NCBI GenBank assembly: GCA_022559845.1 | Contig: CM040128.1 | Span: 220,271,643 to 220,335,642, forward strand | DNA length: 64,000 bases | Reading direction: 5' to 3' | DNA from: Amorphophallus konjac | Lineage: Eukaryota; Streptophyta; Magnoliopsida; Alismatales; Araceae | Shown: positions 41,085-53,229 of the stretch, piece after piece | Layout of the letters: each line of letters begins with the position of its first letter | Numbering within the stretch: position 1 is the first letter of the stretch | Made by a program: the position numbers and the translations under genes | The notes under the pieces: generated by a model | Told to the model about the DNA's origin: nothing | Seen by the model: the letters and a program-made list of their open reading frames with translations, nothing else | Database searches by the model: none

Positions 41085-41707
41085 TCAAAGAAGGGGTCGG
41101 AAGATGAAAATCACATCTCATGGAGTTGGGCGGTGGGGGAAGGAGGAGTGAATAGAGTTGACAGATCAATGGGTGGGCAGCGCCCACATGCATATGGAAC
41201 AAACAATATTTCAGGTGATCTTTCCGTAAAATACGGATGGACCATAATCGGGGGTGAACGGGGTATGGATTCCAATTGTTGAAATAGAGATGCGATATGG
41301 GAGGGAGACCAAGAAATGATAATGGGGGAGCTCCCCTTCTTCTGTAGACGGCCAGGTGGCTTCGGCTTCCACTGAACGAGCCGTACTTCCTGATTCTCCT
41401 TCTGACCATAACCATCTGGCTCGCTGAACATTCTGGCAAATGACTGACTGAAATCTGGCATATCATCAACATGCCCTTTTGGTAGCAGAGGTGGACTAGC
41501 AACTGTGCAAGCTGTATCTTTTTTTTCTGACTGTACTGGTGGTGAATTCAGTGTACCCAACTGGAGGGGTCCTCTTACAAAGTGTTGGCGGTAATCCCAT
41601 GTAAGTGGCCCTGAGTCGCCCATCATTGAGAGTGCGGACTCTCGATAACCGAGACCTCTCTGGCTCATTTTTCTTCTTTTGGGCACTGGCTTGGTTCGCC
41701 CTTGTAA

Positions 41708-42529
41708 CTACACACCGAGGCCTCTCCCCAGTTGATAACCCAGCTTCAATATGATATCCCAACCCTTGGAATCTCGGATCTGGGGTTTCACTTTGATATT
41801 GACAGGTGTAGCGGCAGGCTTGCGTGGTGCATAAGCCCAAGGGAAATCCAGATCCAGTACAGAAATAACGGGCCGGCTGCTGGGCCATAATGTGGGTATG
41901 ATCTTCTCTGAAATTGCTTTGACAGACTGGACCGTGGATAAGCTTTTTACATTAACCACCCTCCGTTGAAAAGGGAACTTGAGACATTGATGCGCGATGG
42001 AGGGCACGGCACTGAGAGTATCGATCCACGGACGACCCAAGATAGCTTTGAACATAGGGTCGATGTCCAGCACATAGAATTCAATGGGCATGGTGAAAGG
42101 CCCAAGCTCGGCTTGAATAGTAACAATCCCGTGACATGCCCTCCGAGAATTGTCATAAGCAGCTATAGTAGTGGGGGTCGGGCGTAGAAGTTCTTCTGAC
42201 AGATTGCAGGCCCTGAGAGTGCTGAGCGGGCACACATTGATAGATGCCCTTGTGTCAACTAATGCCACATCAATGCTGACTTTATTCAAGATAATGGTGA
42301 TGCAAAGTGGCATTTGCCAAGCTTCTGGTGGTGCTACCTTGGTTTCAGAGAAGGTTATAGCTGGTCCTTTAGAAATAGTCGCTAGTGCCGTAGGTAAACT
42401 ATCGGCTGCCACATCTTCACTAACCATCACCTTCTGAAGAAGGTTCCTGAGAGAATCTTGGTGAAGGGTAGATCTTTTGATATGCTCCAGCATGGATATC
42501 TTGGCGGGCACCCGATCCAAGTGATGCAA
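41708..42529 (-). pseudogene. Tat protease with G-patch motif
   Basis: The 273-codon piece includes VALVDTRASINVCPLSTL at the active site, where D-T/S-G is expected. The glycine is replaced by arginine, so it should be inactive. It continues with GPFTMPIEFYVLDIDP, ILGRPWIDTLSAVPS and HQCLKFPF, typical of Tat protease. The end reads GWDIILKLGYQLGRGLG, a G-patch-like motif found after Tat/Ogre protease. Proteases of this group cut the polyprotein. Confidence 0.8.
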
Positions 42530-42583
42530 CAGATCGTATTGGGTTCCTGGTAACGGCTCGGCTTCTTCCTGCTCAGCAGCCGG

Positions 42584-43678
42584 TTAGGAAGACTGGGGAT
42601 TGGAGGTGGAAGGATAATTGCGGTGAAACATGCGCCCACTCCATAGGGTGAAGTTATAGGCTGCCACGGCCTCAGATGGGCTTAGGATAAGTGACTTAAC
42701 AGGCCCAGTGGGGTGGATGAGTGGTGCAGAAGAGGGTGTGGTGGAAAGGATGATGGGTGAGGGGTTGGTGGTAGCGGGTGCGAGCGGAAGTGGGGATATA
42801 AAGGTAGGCGGAGGTGTAATGAGCGGAGGGTTAGATGGAGGTGTGGTGATAGCAGGGGTGAGTAATGTGCGAGAGACGGGCGGTGGAGTAGGAATAGATG
42901 AAAGGACAAACGGTGTAGCAGGCGGAGGAGGGTTTTGGTATGTGGGCGTAAGGATGGTGGGAGCGGAAGGAGTGCGGAAGTTGTGGTGAAGAGCCATGAA
43001 TTGCGGCGTAGAGCTGTCGTCATCAAAGGACCACCCGGCATCAGGGGCCGGGGGTTGAACTACATTGACCTGAGCCAGGGCCGGCGGCTGAGGCTGTGGA
43101 GCGGGAGGATGGTTCGGCATTGGGTTCTGATGGATCCCCAAGTCTTGAATCGGTTGCTATTGCTGTTGCGGCTGCTGCTGCGGCTGCGGTGCCTGTTGTT
43201 GCTACACTTGCTGCCTCGGCGGCTGCCTTCTTTTCTTTTTAGTTTCCATAATGGCCCTATGCATTTCGGCCTAATCAATCCTTTATCCTTCATGGAGGTC
43301 ATAGACTAAATCCTTGAACTGAAAACACCCTTCAATAGTATATCCCGGCTGCCTGTGGAACATACAATACTTTATTTGATCAACGGCTGGGTTTCAGTTG
43401 GGCCGTTCCGAAGGGAGTTGTATAGCACTAACTGACATGAGAGCCGAGAAGATATCCGTGAGAGTTTCTGGCAGGGGTGGGTACTGTGCTCTTTTAGGAG
43501 CCGGGCGCTTGTTGTTATTGTTGTAGCCATTAGGTGGAGGGACATTATGGTATTGCGAAGGCTGTGGAGGTTGTTGCAGGGCGGTAAAGGTATTTTGTGG
43601 AGTGGCAAAGATAGGCGGAGGGTTTTGTGGAATGGTTGGGAAGTTTTGTGGAGCGGGGTTTTGAGGAGTGCGGGGGTT
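42584..43678 (-). pseudogene. Spacer between Tat gag and protease
   Basis: The piece is proline- and glutamine-rich. Near 43350 it reads DQIKYCMFHRQPGYTIEGC then FQFKDLVYDLHEG, the C-x-H-x-GH-x-E-x-C-like motif that links gag and protease in Tat elements (the expected His is Tyr here). The remaining part (43141-42584) is almost pure Pro/Thr/Ser. Several stops and one frame change are present. Confidence 0.6.
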
Positions 43679-45148
43679 TTACGGAAAGCGGAAAGGTGCG
43701 GCTTGGAAAGGGAAGGTAACGGCTTGAACTTGTTCGTTGGTCTGGACCCCCTCGGTGACAGGCCCTTGAGGTTTCTTGTGGTATTTTGGCTTTTGGTTCT
43801 CAAAGAGCGAGTGGATGGGGGAGTCTTTGAACTGTGTTTGAATGAACCGCGTCCGGCTATATAGTTGGTGCATGTTGGCTATATCATTCATAGCAAGGAT
43901 GTTACGGAAGGTCGGGGTAGCATTTGAGATAAGTAGCTTGACCTTCTCTTCCTCCGTAATATGGCCTGGCACCCTGGCGGCCATCTGCCTCCATCTATCA
44001 GCATAAGTTGCAAACTCCTCATCAGGCTTCATTTTCTCGGCCACCAAGTCTGTGAAAGAATATTATGGACCAACCCTGTCTTGAAACCGTCGGATGAACT
44101 TGTCTTTCACTATTTTGAAGCTCTCGGCATCCTCTAGCGGCAGAGAATAGAACCATTCCAGTGCAACACCATCCAACGATCGGCGGAACAAATACGCCAT
44201 GAGGCGATCATCATACTGAAATTGGGCCGATTCATATAAAAAGTCCCTCACATGAATAAAGGGATTGCCGTTCCCATCATACTTGCGGTACTTAGGGAGC
44301 TCGGATTGCAGAGGGAATCGGATATTTTGGAAGCTGGGGACTGGAACATCTACCAAGGATTGTGGGCCAACCCGTTTTTGGAGGAAATCATGCTGTTGTT
44401 GCATGGTGGCCCACTTATCAAGTAGTTCCTGCTCCCTGGATGGAGTAGGGGTAGTGAAAGATGAAGGTTGAAATTGAGGAGCAGAAGGATAGACTATTGT
44501 AGGAGGTGGAAGCCCATAAGAGGGAGCAGAAGGATAAACGGACAAGGGAGGGAGCCCATAAGAAGGATATTGGGTCAAAGACTGACCCAGATTAGAGTGG
44601 ACCTGGGCAACCCCTTGTTGAGGGCGTAAGAAATCTGAAGGGCCAACAAGGACTTGTGGCGCCGATGGGCTGGACATGTGATGATCCGCCTGAATGAAAG
44701 AAGGGAGAATAGTCTTTCCCTTGTCAGAAGGTTGTTGGGCCGAAGCAGAAGATTGGCCCGCCTCCATACCAGAAAAGGTGATGGTCGGAGGTTGGACCGG
44801 AGTAAGATCAATTGGAGTGGGCTGGATGGAGGGCCCACCAACTCTAGACTGGTCGATGGAAAGATTAGATTGGCCTTGCGCAATCGTGGGATGTGAGGTA
44901 TTGGACCCCTGCATGGCCTAATAGACAGCCTGGAGTTGGGCCGGATCCAACTGGGCCATCATTTGGAGAATGGAGCCAGCAGAAGGAGAAGAAAAGGAAG
45001 GAGTGGTTTGGCCGCCCTCCATAGGGACGGAGAACGGAAGAGGGGTAGACCCCTCTCCAGACGGGAATAAGATAACCCTAGAAGGGTTTTCAAGAAGCCC
45101 TTGAGGGAGAGACTCCTCTTGGGAATGGGGAGGATTGAAGGAAGCCAT
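43679..45148 (-). pseudogene. Tat gag, broken by stops
   Basis: The start is the ATG at 45148-45146 (MASFNPPHSQEES). An in-frame TAG lies at 44920-44918, and the frame resumes at 44914. The capsid core is clear: LPKYRKYDGNGNPFIHVRDF, DRLMAYLFRRSLDGVALEWF, then after another stop FATYADRWRQMAARV and EEEKVKLLISN. These match Ogre/Tat Gag (family knowledge). Gag forms the particle that holds the RNA. Confidence 0.85.
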
Positions 45149-46074
45149 GATGGGTTCGAAGAGTGGATTGGAGTAGAGTTTGGGGAAGGAATTGACCCTA
45201 GAAGATGACTCTAATGGACGAAGACAACTCCACATGCAACGGAAGACCTTAACAAAAGCAAACAACACACAACAAACACACAATGACTGATCAAACTTAG
45301 ATGACTTTAACAAAGATGCAAGCGAAAACGAGATGACAACATTCAAATTCAACTAAGTTACTTAGACGATGCAACAAGATTTTTATGATTTCCTCCTTTA
45401 GAACCTTAGTGATTTGATTAAGATGTGCTCTCCACAATAGGTTCCTAATAGGAAAAGATGTGTGGCTTGGTTGACTCTAAATGTAATCACTCCTTCACTT
45501 ATGTAATCCTAGATACGGGTTAGGAAAGGTACAACCGGCCCGGTGTCCGTGTGGGAATCCACGGCTCACGGAGACTTATGGAGGTCCCTGATGTGTTTTC
45601 CTGGTCGACCCCAAGGAATATGAAGACGAGAGGTCTACACACCAAGGTAGGAGAATGCAATCTAATGTATGAAAATATGCATGAACCTATGTGCACCGGG
45701 GTGCATGCAAATTCTAGCCTAAAATCTAGCAATCAAATATGCACACAATGATATGAATATGTGAACCAACCAAGGAGGAGACCAAATAGCACCCAAGCAT
45801 GAAAATCATAGCAAAAACTGTAGAAGTAAACTACACCTCAGGATGCGTACCTATCTGGAGTATGTGATGGTCTAGGCTACCTACGTCAGAGGAGTGTGAC
45901 AGTCAAAAATCAGACCGTCAGAATATGGTAACGCGTGGACGCAGGACCGTCAGAGTAGCCAGAGAACCAGAAACAGCAGAGAAATAGAGGGAAAATCTGG
46001 GAAAAACCAGAGCAACAAGGGCAAAGAAAGGAGAGCATGTTTAACAGAGATTCAAAGCACGATTGGCACTAGAT
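45149..46074 (-). other. 5' leader of the Tat element
   Basis: Non-coding sequence lies between primer site and gag start. It holds three 26-bp palindrome units at 45864, 45896 and 45928, spaced 32 and 32 bp. No gene is seen. Confidence 0.7.
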
Positions 46075-46092
46075 GTCCCACCGTGATCGCCA
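46075..46092 (-). other. Primer binding site of the Tat element
   Basis: The minus strand reads TGGCGATCACGGTGGGAC eight bases after the LTR end. The place and the leading TGGCG fit a primer site. It closely resembles that of the giant element. Confidence 0.7.
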
Positions 46093-46516
46093 AAAAATTC
46101 TGTTGGTTTTAATGTGTCCCTTCTTTTGCAAGATGGGCTATGATGCCAACTATGATGAAAGTATAAGCCAAGTAATGAAATCACTCAACCTATAGACATG
46201 TGAATCATGAACCTAGGCAACCAGCATAAGCTCTAGTATGGGCATGCTAACTCAATCAAAACTAAACTAAGCAAATAAAGAAAACACACGCCGGGGCGTG
46301 GAATAAGGAATAAAGAAAAACACACCGTATAGGTGGAACAAGCAAAGTAAAGAGGAGATATGATGAAAGAGAAAGCTAATGCCCAAACTAAGGACAGATG
46401 TGATCGCCACTAAGGTAGAAGCAAGTCAAAGACCTGATAAATACCTTAGAATAGGAGGATGATGCACCCGCCCACGGGAGAGAGAAAGCAACGAGAAAAC
46501 TGCAGCTCCGTCAGAT

Positions 46517-47636
46517 GTAACGGTCGAAGACTGATGCGCCACAGCCAGTGTGACGGTCCCACGATAGACCGCTACAAGACTCTAACGCGCCTGTGCCAGA
46601 CCGTCAGAGCTTCTACAGAATAAAAGTTGGGAATCTTTTTATCTCCAAGATTTCCAGCCGGCCAGAGATCTTGGGCCTCGTGCTATGGACTCTGTAAACC
46701 TGCAAAATAGTGTAGAACACAAGAAAAATAACCCAGATTAGCCCTTAGACAAAGTAGTATCAATAAATCCAAGAAACTTAAGAACATGCAAAAGGAAAGG
46801 GAAATACCGGGGAGGTTGGTTTTTTAACCCCTCTGGGCGTTTTAAAAGATGGGAGGATGTTTTGAATGAATGCAGCAAGTGCAAGAACGTGGGAGATGGA
46901 GAGGGACAATGCTATGAATGTTTGAAAGAGGGAAAAGACACTAAGAACACAACTTGACTGAACTAAACCCTTGAAAACGATACTCCCTAGACTTTGGAAG
47001 CAGATGGACGTGGGAAGCAGCTCTCCTTGGTTGGTTCTAGCTCCAGGATGCGGCAGCACTTCGACGTGAACTCCAGATGTCTCCTCCTCAAGCCATGAAG
47101 TCAAGGGTTCTATTTATAGACCCTCAAAGTCTAGATTCGAGTAGAGGATAATCCAGCTAGAAAGTAGGACGTTTCTTGGCAAACTCTTGAAGATAATGCT
47201 CCCAAGAGTCCATAGAAACAAACAGAAGGTTCTAAGGATCAGATTTGGAAGAGAAATCAAAGAATCAAACTCTTAAGTCGGTCTACAGAGTAGCAGAGAA
47301 AGAACAGTTCTGCTAGAACTCTCTATTTGATGTAACGGCTGCACGATAGACCGCTACAAGGATGTAACGCTCCAGGAAGGGACCGTCACACAACCCTATC
47401 CATTAAAAGATAAGATCAACGGGAGAAGCTTACGAACATAGGACTCTAGATGAATGTAACGGTCAAGGGTAGACGCGTCACAAGGAATGTAACGGCCGCA
47501 CGATAAGCCGTCACACTCAACGGATAGGCTAAAAGATAAACTTGAAAGAAGCCTTAGCCTTAAGGACTCTGCAGGGATGTAACGGACCGAGGAAGATGCG
47601 TTAGAACACTGTAACACGCCCTCAAAGGACCTTTAG
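46517..47636. repeat. 26-bp palindrome units of the Tat LTR
   Basis: Starts are 46517, 46550, 46582 (spacing 33 and 32), 47332 and 47364 (32), 47456 and 47489 (33), 47579 and 47611 (32). All are 26 bp, usually beginning GTAACGG or GTGACGG and ending CCGTCA or similar. The three doublets recur every 123-124 bp. Confidence 0.85.
47111..47118 (-). promoter_or_regulatory. TATA box of the Tat LTR
   Basis: TATAAATA is read on the minus strand in the context GGTCTATAAATAGAACC, about 725 bases into the LTR. It marks the U3/R region. Confidence 0.65.
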
Positions 47637-47843
47637 AGACAATAGAAGTGTAAATGAAATGAGAGCTTGCTAAGCTTCGTCCAGCGGAAAGGGGTAAAGA
47701 ACCAGACCCAACCAAGGAGATATGACCCATAAAATAAACCTCAAATTGACCAAGAAGGCTCATCAAAGGTGAACAACTCGGAGCATCATATGGAATGAAC
47801 AAGGAGATGACCCGACTTATTAGTCATAAAATGGGTGTCAACA

Positions 47844-50039
47844 CTGACGCGGCCTTCTCGCCGCCTCTGGAGGTCGACCCACTACCTGACGACGGGGTCG
47901 ATTGCGAGATAGATATGGAGGGGCTGCTTCGTCTGATGGATGAAACTGCCCCCAATGTTGAGACCTTTCCCGATTTCGAGTCATGGAAGGTTTCAAAGGA
48001 TGCTTAGCGAGGTAAATAATTCTGAGACCGAGCATGTTGTATTTATGGTTGTACTTGATTCTAGAAGTTAACATAGTTGCTGGTGCCGTGCAGAGGTGGC
48101 CGGGGCATCAGAGACCATAGCTCCCTCTGAGGTGCAGGGCGAGGTGCCCCCACCTGTTGACGGGCAGGAGCTCGCAGCCACCCAGGACGGTTTGGGTAAG
48201 CATTGAATCGCTACAGAAGGGATTGCCCTCGCGTTGTATAATTGCTGGACTACAGACACTTATTAGTTTTATGTTGCTACTCGCCAGGTGAGGATCCAGC
48301 CACGACTCTGGAGATGATTTAGGAGCTAGTCCGTACTGGCCCATCAGTGTCCCTTCCCTCCTTTGAGGGGGAGCCTGAAGGGAGGAGTGCTTTAATACTG
48401 TCTGCAGCTGAAGAAGCATCTAGCCTGTTACCACAGCTGTTGGCAGGGGTCGAGCATGTTTCCCTGCCAACCGTAGTGTCGGCCTGCACTGTGGGACTGG
48501 TCGGGTCTTCAAGCATGGGACCCTCAGGTATGTAGTTGAGGACCTAATCATTTCTGCTAAGTCCTTTATGTTGATTATCTTCTAGTGCTGAGATCCTGTT
48601 GACATTGTTTATAGGTGCTCCTTCGCCTCTAGAAGAAAGCGAGCTACCCTGTGACAGGGATGAAGTGGTGGAAGAGGGGCCCACGGGAGTGGCTCTAGTT
48701 GAGGGCGACGAGGAGATCATTGACATCGAGAAGGTTTCGGAGGGGAGTGCTCCGGCCGGTGAGTTTTCTGTTCGCAACTCTTAGCTGGAGAGCCGCCCTC
48801 GTATGAAGCTGGGCCTTGTGGTGACCTCCTCTGCTTCGTTGGCCTGCAAGAGCTTCTGGTTCAGCGACTTCCGGGAGTTCGTCAAGGGCTTCGTCGAGCT
48901 CTCCAGACGACGGCAGCTTGGAGATGGAGATGGAGGAGAGTTCGAGCTCGAGCTCTTCATACTCCAAGGTCTCTGCTAGTAGGGAGGTTCCGACGGGGAC
49001 CACTTCTGGAGGTATGCGGTGGTTCTTCCCGTCCTCATTTGGTGCTTGTTAGCCCTATATGCCAGAGTGCTGACGTTCTTGGGTTACCTGCAGCATCAGA
49101 GTGTGGGGAGGGGCACGCGTCGACTCCTGATGAGGGCGGACAGGAGAAGCCCCCTGTCCCATCCGTGCTTGCTGGGGATGATCAGACGGTGGAGGAGTCA
49201 CTGCCCTCTCCGACCCCGGCCGGTGATGCTGTTGAGGCGGAGAAGCGGTTGCCCTCCCCGACCCCGGTGGATGATGCCACAGGGATTGCTGGACTTGCTC
49301 CAGGTAAGGATTCAAGGCTTGTCTTTCATTTTTCTCAGGTTTTTCACCTTATCTGTCGAAGGAAGTCTTACGTGTATGGCTCACCCCCTTTGGTGTTTGT
49401 CGGAACTACGTGGGTTGCACTGGAGTGCTGGCCGTGTTTGGAGACCTCTCTCTGGATTTAGGGGTCGAGTGGCCTACTTCTGCCTCTCTGCCAGAGCCAT
49501 TGCTGGAGGCGAGTGCAGGTGCCACCCTGCTCCAACTGGCGCGAGGCTACTCGCAGAGCGACCCTCTTCCTTCTCTAGAGTATCTGAGGCAGCGGCTGCG
49601 GGAGTGCACCCAGGGATACCACGCGCTTGGCTTCCCACGTGAGCTTTGGATGTCCGGGTTAGCTGGGATCTGGGCCGAGTACCTTCGACTTCGCGAGGCT
49701 CAGGAGCAGAGGGCTCGTAGGCTAGCGGCGATCCGAGAGGCGCAGGAGCAGCGGGCTCAGCTTGTGTCAGCCGTAGCTGAGTAGAGGAGTCATGCCAAGG
49801 CGACTGCGTTGGCATCTCAGGAGCGAGCCACGCAGCTAAGGGAGGTGGAGAGCCAGGTCGAGGCCTTGAGGAAGGCCTAATAGGAGCAGCAGGCAGTCAC
49901 CGAGCACATCCAAGCTGAGTGGCAGGTGGCCGAGACGACAGCCAGAGCTAGCGCTCAGCTCTTGTCTACCTTGGAGACGGAGCTTGCGACTGCGGACTCA
50001 CACCTTGCGACGCTGGAGGGGACCGAGCCTGAGATTTGA
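47844..50039 (+). pseudogene. Multi-exon remnant with C-terminal coiled coil, product unknown
   Basis: A chain of short open blocks is bounded by splice-like signals, for example AG at 48091-48093 with GTAAG at 48195, AG at 48287 with GTATG at 48528, and AG at 48614 with GTGAG at 48759. The blocks are acidic and Gly/Pro/Ala-rich. The last block (from about 49440) reads LLQLARGYSQSDPLPSLEYL, then a Leu/Arg/Glu/Gln coiled coil with EAQEQRAR repeats. It is interrupted by TAG at 49782 and TAA-TAG at 49878-49883 and ends at 50037. The Tat element cut off its 5' part at 47843. It resembles the C-terminal half of transposon-borne plant-mobile-domain genes, but this is a weak assignment. Confidence 0.4.
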
Positions 50040-50440
50040 TTGTATCTCTCTTCCCCCCTTTTTTTGCTATTCGGAGTGTATGGATTTTGTCACCCCAAGG
50101 GCGTGTCTTGGGCTCCTTTTATAGAGCGTTAATGACACCTTCCGGATCTTTTGTTTACTGGGTTATTCCCTTCTTTTCTCGATGGGATGGATTGATATGC
50201 GTGAACTGGCGACCACTTATCGTTAGTCGTGCATGTTTGTTCTACGGTACACCGGTATGAGTGATAGGGAACAACAGGGACCGGGTTTAGGGTACCCGAT
50301 GTTAGAGATTGGAGGCTGAGCACTAGGTAGTGGAGGGAAAAAAAGGCTATATGGGGGGGCCAATCCTCTTGGAGGATGAAAGCCTGCACACCAGGGAACC
50401 AACGTAGGCACGTAAGAATGGGGTAGCTTACGTGGTTTTA
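50040..50440. other. Non-coding DNA after the coiled-coil frame
   Basis: A T-rich stretch directly after the stop (50055-50070) could be part of a 3' untranslated region. Nothing else is recognised. Confidence 0.45.
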
Positions 50441-50539
50441 GGGTTGCAGAGGTGATTCTGGAGGGTGTATTGACCCTGAACTGGATGGTGGAGTATTGGC
50501 TAGCATTATGCTGTTAGCCGAAAAATGCGATTCGCATGT

Positions 50540-51290
50540 GTCTGGGAAACTGGGATCGAGCTGGCTGGGTGGCCTGGGAAGACGTGGCAACCAAGATCGG
50601 GATAGGGAGAAGGACTGGAAATTGAGACCGAGACTATGACCAAAAATGGGGGCTGGAGTTGAAGCCAGCTGGGTGACCTAGAAAGGTGCGATAGCTGGGA
50701 GCTAGAGTTGGCGGCCAGCCTGTGAAGGCCTTGTAGCCAAAACTGGAACTGGAAGCTGAGCGGTTAATCTGCGAGGGCATTGTAGCCGAAACTGGGGCTG
50801 GAGTATGAAGGCGTTGTAGCCGGAACTGGGACTGGAGGCTGGGCGGCTTGCCTATAAAGGCGTTGTAGCCGGAACTGGAACTGGAAGCTGGGCGGCTGGC
50901 CTGTAAAGGCGTTGTAACCGGAACTAGAACTGGAAGCTGGACGGCTGGCCTGTAAAGGCGTTGTAGCCGGAACTGGAACTGGAAACTGGGCTACTGGCCT
51001 GTAAAGGCGTTGTAGCCGGAACTAGAACTAGAAACTGGGCGGCTGGCCTGTGAAGGAGTTGTAGCCGGAACTGGGACTGGAAGCTGGAACTGGAACTGGA
51101 AGCTGGGCGGCTGGCCTGTAAAGGCGTTGTAGCTGAAAGTGGAACTGGAAGCTGGGCGGCTGGCCTGTAAAGGCGTTGTAGCTGGAACTGGAACTAGAAA
51201 CTGGGCGGCTGGCCTGTGAAGGCGTTGTTGCCGAAACTAGGACAGGAACCGGCACTCTGGATGACCGACCCTCGGGGGTGTAGTGGCCAC
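50540..51290. repeat. 49-bp tandem array (GGCCTGTAAAGGCGTTGTAGCC)
   Basis: About fifteen units combine GGAACTGGAACTGGAAGCTGGGC with GGCTGGCCTGTAAAGGCGTTG. Each holds GCCT-GTAA-AGGC, a 4-bp stem with a 4-base loop. The style matches the 28-30 bp arrays of the giant element, though the sequence differs. Confidence 0.9.
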
Positions 51291-51384
51291 CATTGTTATG
51301 GAGTGACCTTAAGCTTGCCATCGGGGAGTATCATAGCCGATGGCTTTCGTAAGTGAAGAGGAAAGAGGGAGAGAGAATTTTTTT

Positions 51385-51600
51385 TCTCTTTACCAGCCCT
51401 ACCGCCCTTGCGGGTTTTCGCCAGGGCTGGCCCCCTTTTGCTTTTTCTGGTGCGCCCTTGCGGGTTTTCACACTGAGGGGTTACCTGATTTTGCCTGAGG
51501 CGCCCTCTCGGGTTTTCACCTCAGCTGGGTCGGTGGCAATTTTTGCACCCAGTCGCCTCCTTGTAATGGAGTCGACCAGGCCCGCCGGGGTATCTCCATT
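51385..51600. repeat. CGCCCTTGCGGGTTTTCG hairpin module (copy 2)
   Basis: The order of motifs is the same as at 15748-15925: CGCCCTTGCGGGTTTTCG, GCTGGCCCCCTTTTGC, GCGCCCTTGCGGGTTTTC, TGATTTTGCCTG, CGCCCTCTCGGGTTTTC, GCTGGGT, GGCAATTTTTG, then CCGGGGTATCTCCATTTTTA. This ties the 47.8-52 kb remnant to the giant element's family. Confidence 0.85.
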
Positions 51601-51964
51601 TTTAACCCCATTCTTTTTTTATGTTTTATTTTTATTATTAGTTTTTTGAGACTGCCGTCCATAGCATGTTGCTGTCAGGGGATGTGATCTGGAACTGGAA
51701 GGTGTGGGTGGTCGGATATTGTTCCGCCATTAATAAGGGTTTTTATACATTCTCGTGCCATGGTGGCGACGGGCCACTTTGTCATGCCAAGATATGATTG
51801 GAGTTATGGCTGGTGGATCAGGGATTGTAGGAGAGAACTGGGATCATAATGAAACTTGGAAGCCTTGGATTTGCAGGGGATGTAGGATGTAGGGGCGTAG
51901 AATGATAAGTGTATGGGAATGTGCTGGGATATAAGTCTATTGGGATGGTGACTGGGAGCTTGAC
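51601..51964. other. Non-coding DNA up to the Tekay insertion
   Basis: A T-rich start is followed by mixed sequence without a recognisable feature. It ends with TTGAC (51960-51964), the expected left target duplication of the Tekay insertion, whose partner is outside the window. Confidence 0.5.
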
Positions 51965-52368
51965 TGTCACGTCCCGACGCGGAATATCGAGAACGTGAGC
52001 GAGTCGTAAACAAGCGTGTCGATCAAAGCATGTATAATTTGATTTCTAAAGAGAAAGATAGATGAGAAAATGATACTTTTATTCCATGAAATGAAGTTTA
52101 CATCACTAATTCATAAGCCATAAAGGCAAATTAAAATCTTCAAACTCTAAAATATAACATTCTTATAAAATCACTAATGATCTACATAAATCCTAGGGAA
52201 AAGAAAAACACTCTTTCACTCTTGTCCATTCCCTTGTTCAATTTCATTTCCTACAACAATTTATCAAAATGTAGGGTGAGAAAAGAGCTCAATAGGATTT
52301 TATATCTCTATAATCAAATAATATTTAAGTATTTATCATTTTGGACATTTTTCCAAGTAAATCGGTAA

Positions 52369-52537
52369 GGCGGTGTTTGATAAACGAGCAAGGGGTACCG
52401 TAATCGACCCCAAAGGGTCGATTACGGTACACGGGGTTGGTTAGCGTGATTGTGTGAGGGGGAAGCGAGCGGAGTCGGGGCCCAGCGGTTACGCTGTGTC
52501 GGCTAATCGACAGACAGCTCCGCTATCAAACATGGCC
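52369..52537. mobile_element. Tourist-like MITE (169 bp), TAA duplication
   Basis: It is absent from the other LTR copy, which reads GGGAAGTGTTT at the site. TAA flanks it (52366-52368 and 52538-52540). Ends are GGCGGTGTTTGATAA and, inverted, GGCCATGTTTGATAG, fitting PIF/Harbinger MITEs. It contains a perfect 16-bp inverted repeat (GTACCGTAATCGACCC at 52395-52410, loop CAAA, partner to 52430). Confidence 0.92.
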
Positions 52538-53229
52538 TAAGTGTTTAGGATCATGAATAACGAGTAGGAAATTGTATACGGAATTTCAAGTAATAACATG
52601 ATAACAAGGTTCCAAGATAATTTCAAGTATTGAATATTGAACATGTAAAGAATATCATGAAAGAATTTGGCCATTTCATGCAAGTCAAATATATCATGTA
52701 ACTTCAAGTAATTTCAAGTAACAAGTAAACAAGTACAATAACGAAGTGTGGAATGTCATAAATAATCTAGCAAGTCATGCACTTCGGTGCAATGCCACAC
52801 CGCGATCAATCAACTCCCATGGACACAAGTACTTTCGGACGCTTCCCCCAGGACCAGATCGGGCCCCATTAATGCCAGGCATTGGGTCGGTGGATCATAA
52901 GATCCCAAGTACGTTTAGACATCCACTTAACACTATGGCCAATGAATTTAAGAATAAGCTCATTGTAAAAAGTACAGATCTGGCAAAAATCTCAAAAGTA
53001 GAAAGTAAAGTTAATAATAATTTTAAGGTATCATGTTTAACGACATTAAGTCGTGGAATTCAAGAAAGAACGGTAACTAGGAAGAAAATTCAAGTAATTA
53101 GAGTTTAATAGAATTAATTTAATTCTATGGTTTAATCTTGTGTGCATTTCGTTTACAAGTATTTAGACATGTTTACATGAAGTTTTTGTACATTAGAGAT
53201 GTATTAGTTTTAGCCAAAACAATGATTTA

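Larger units (their letters stand above)
33819..47843 (-). mobile_element. Degenerate Tat-lineage Ty3/gypsy element (left LTR not found)
   Basis: In minus-strand order there is a 5' LTR, primer site, leader, gag, spacer with a CCH-like motif, protease, G-patch, RT, RNase H, second RNase H, integrase, then a 3' region with an antisense gene. Two RNase H domains, a G-patch after the protease and an antisense extra frame mark the Tat group (family knowledge). Many stop codons and frameshifts make it dead. No copy of the 46101-47843 LTR is visible on the left. The 3' LTR is either lost or lies outside the window beyond other insertions, so the left border given is a minimum. Confidence 0.8.
46101..47843 (-). 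repeat. 5' LTR of the Tat element (1743 bp)
   Basis: On the minus strand it starts TGTTGACACCC and ends AAACCAACA. Beyond it lies CTGAC (47844-47848), the expected target duplication, whose partner was not found. Nine palindrome units lie in it, six upstream of the TATA box (47332-47636) and three downstream (46517-46607). Confidence 0.8.

Noticed and set aside
47332..47636. AACGG in the palindromes as a MYB3R or other MYB binding site
   Set aside because: AACGG fits many Tat units but not the TAACGC and TGACG units, so it does not explain the shared motif. It is left as one possibility for the Tat LTR only.
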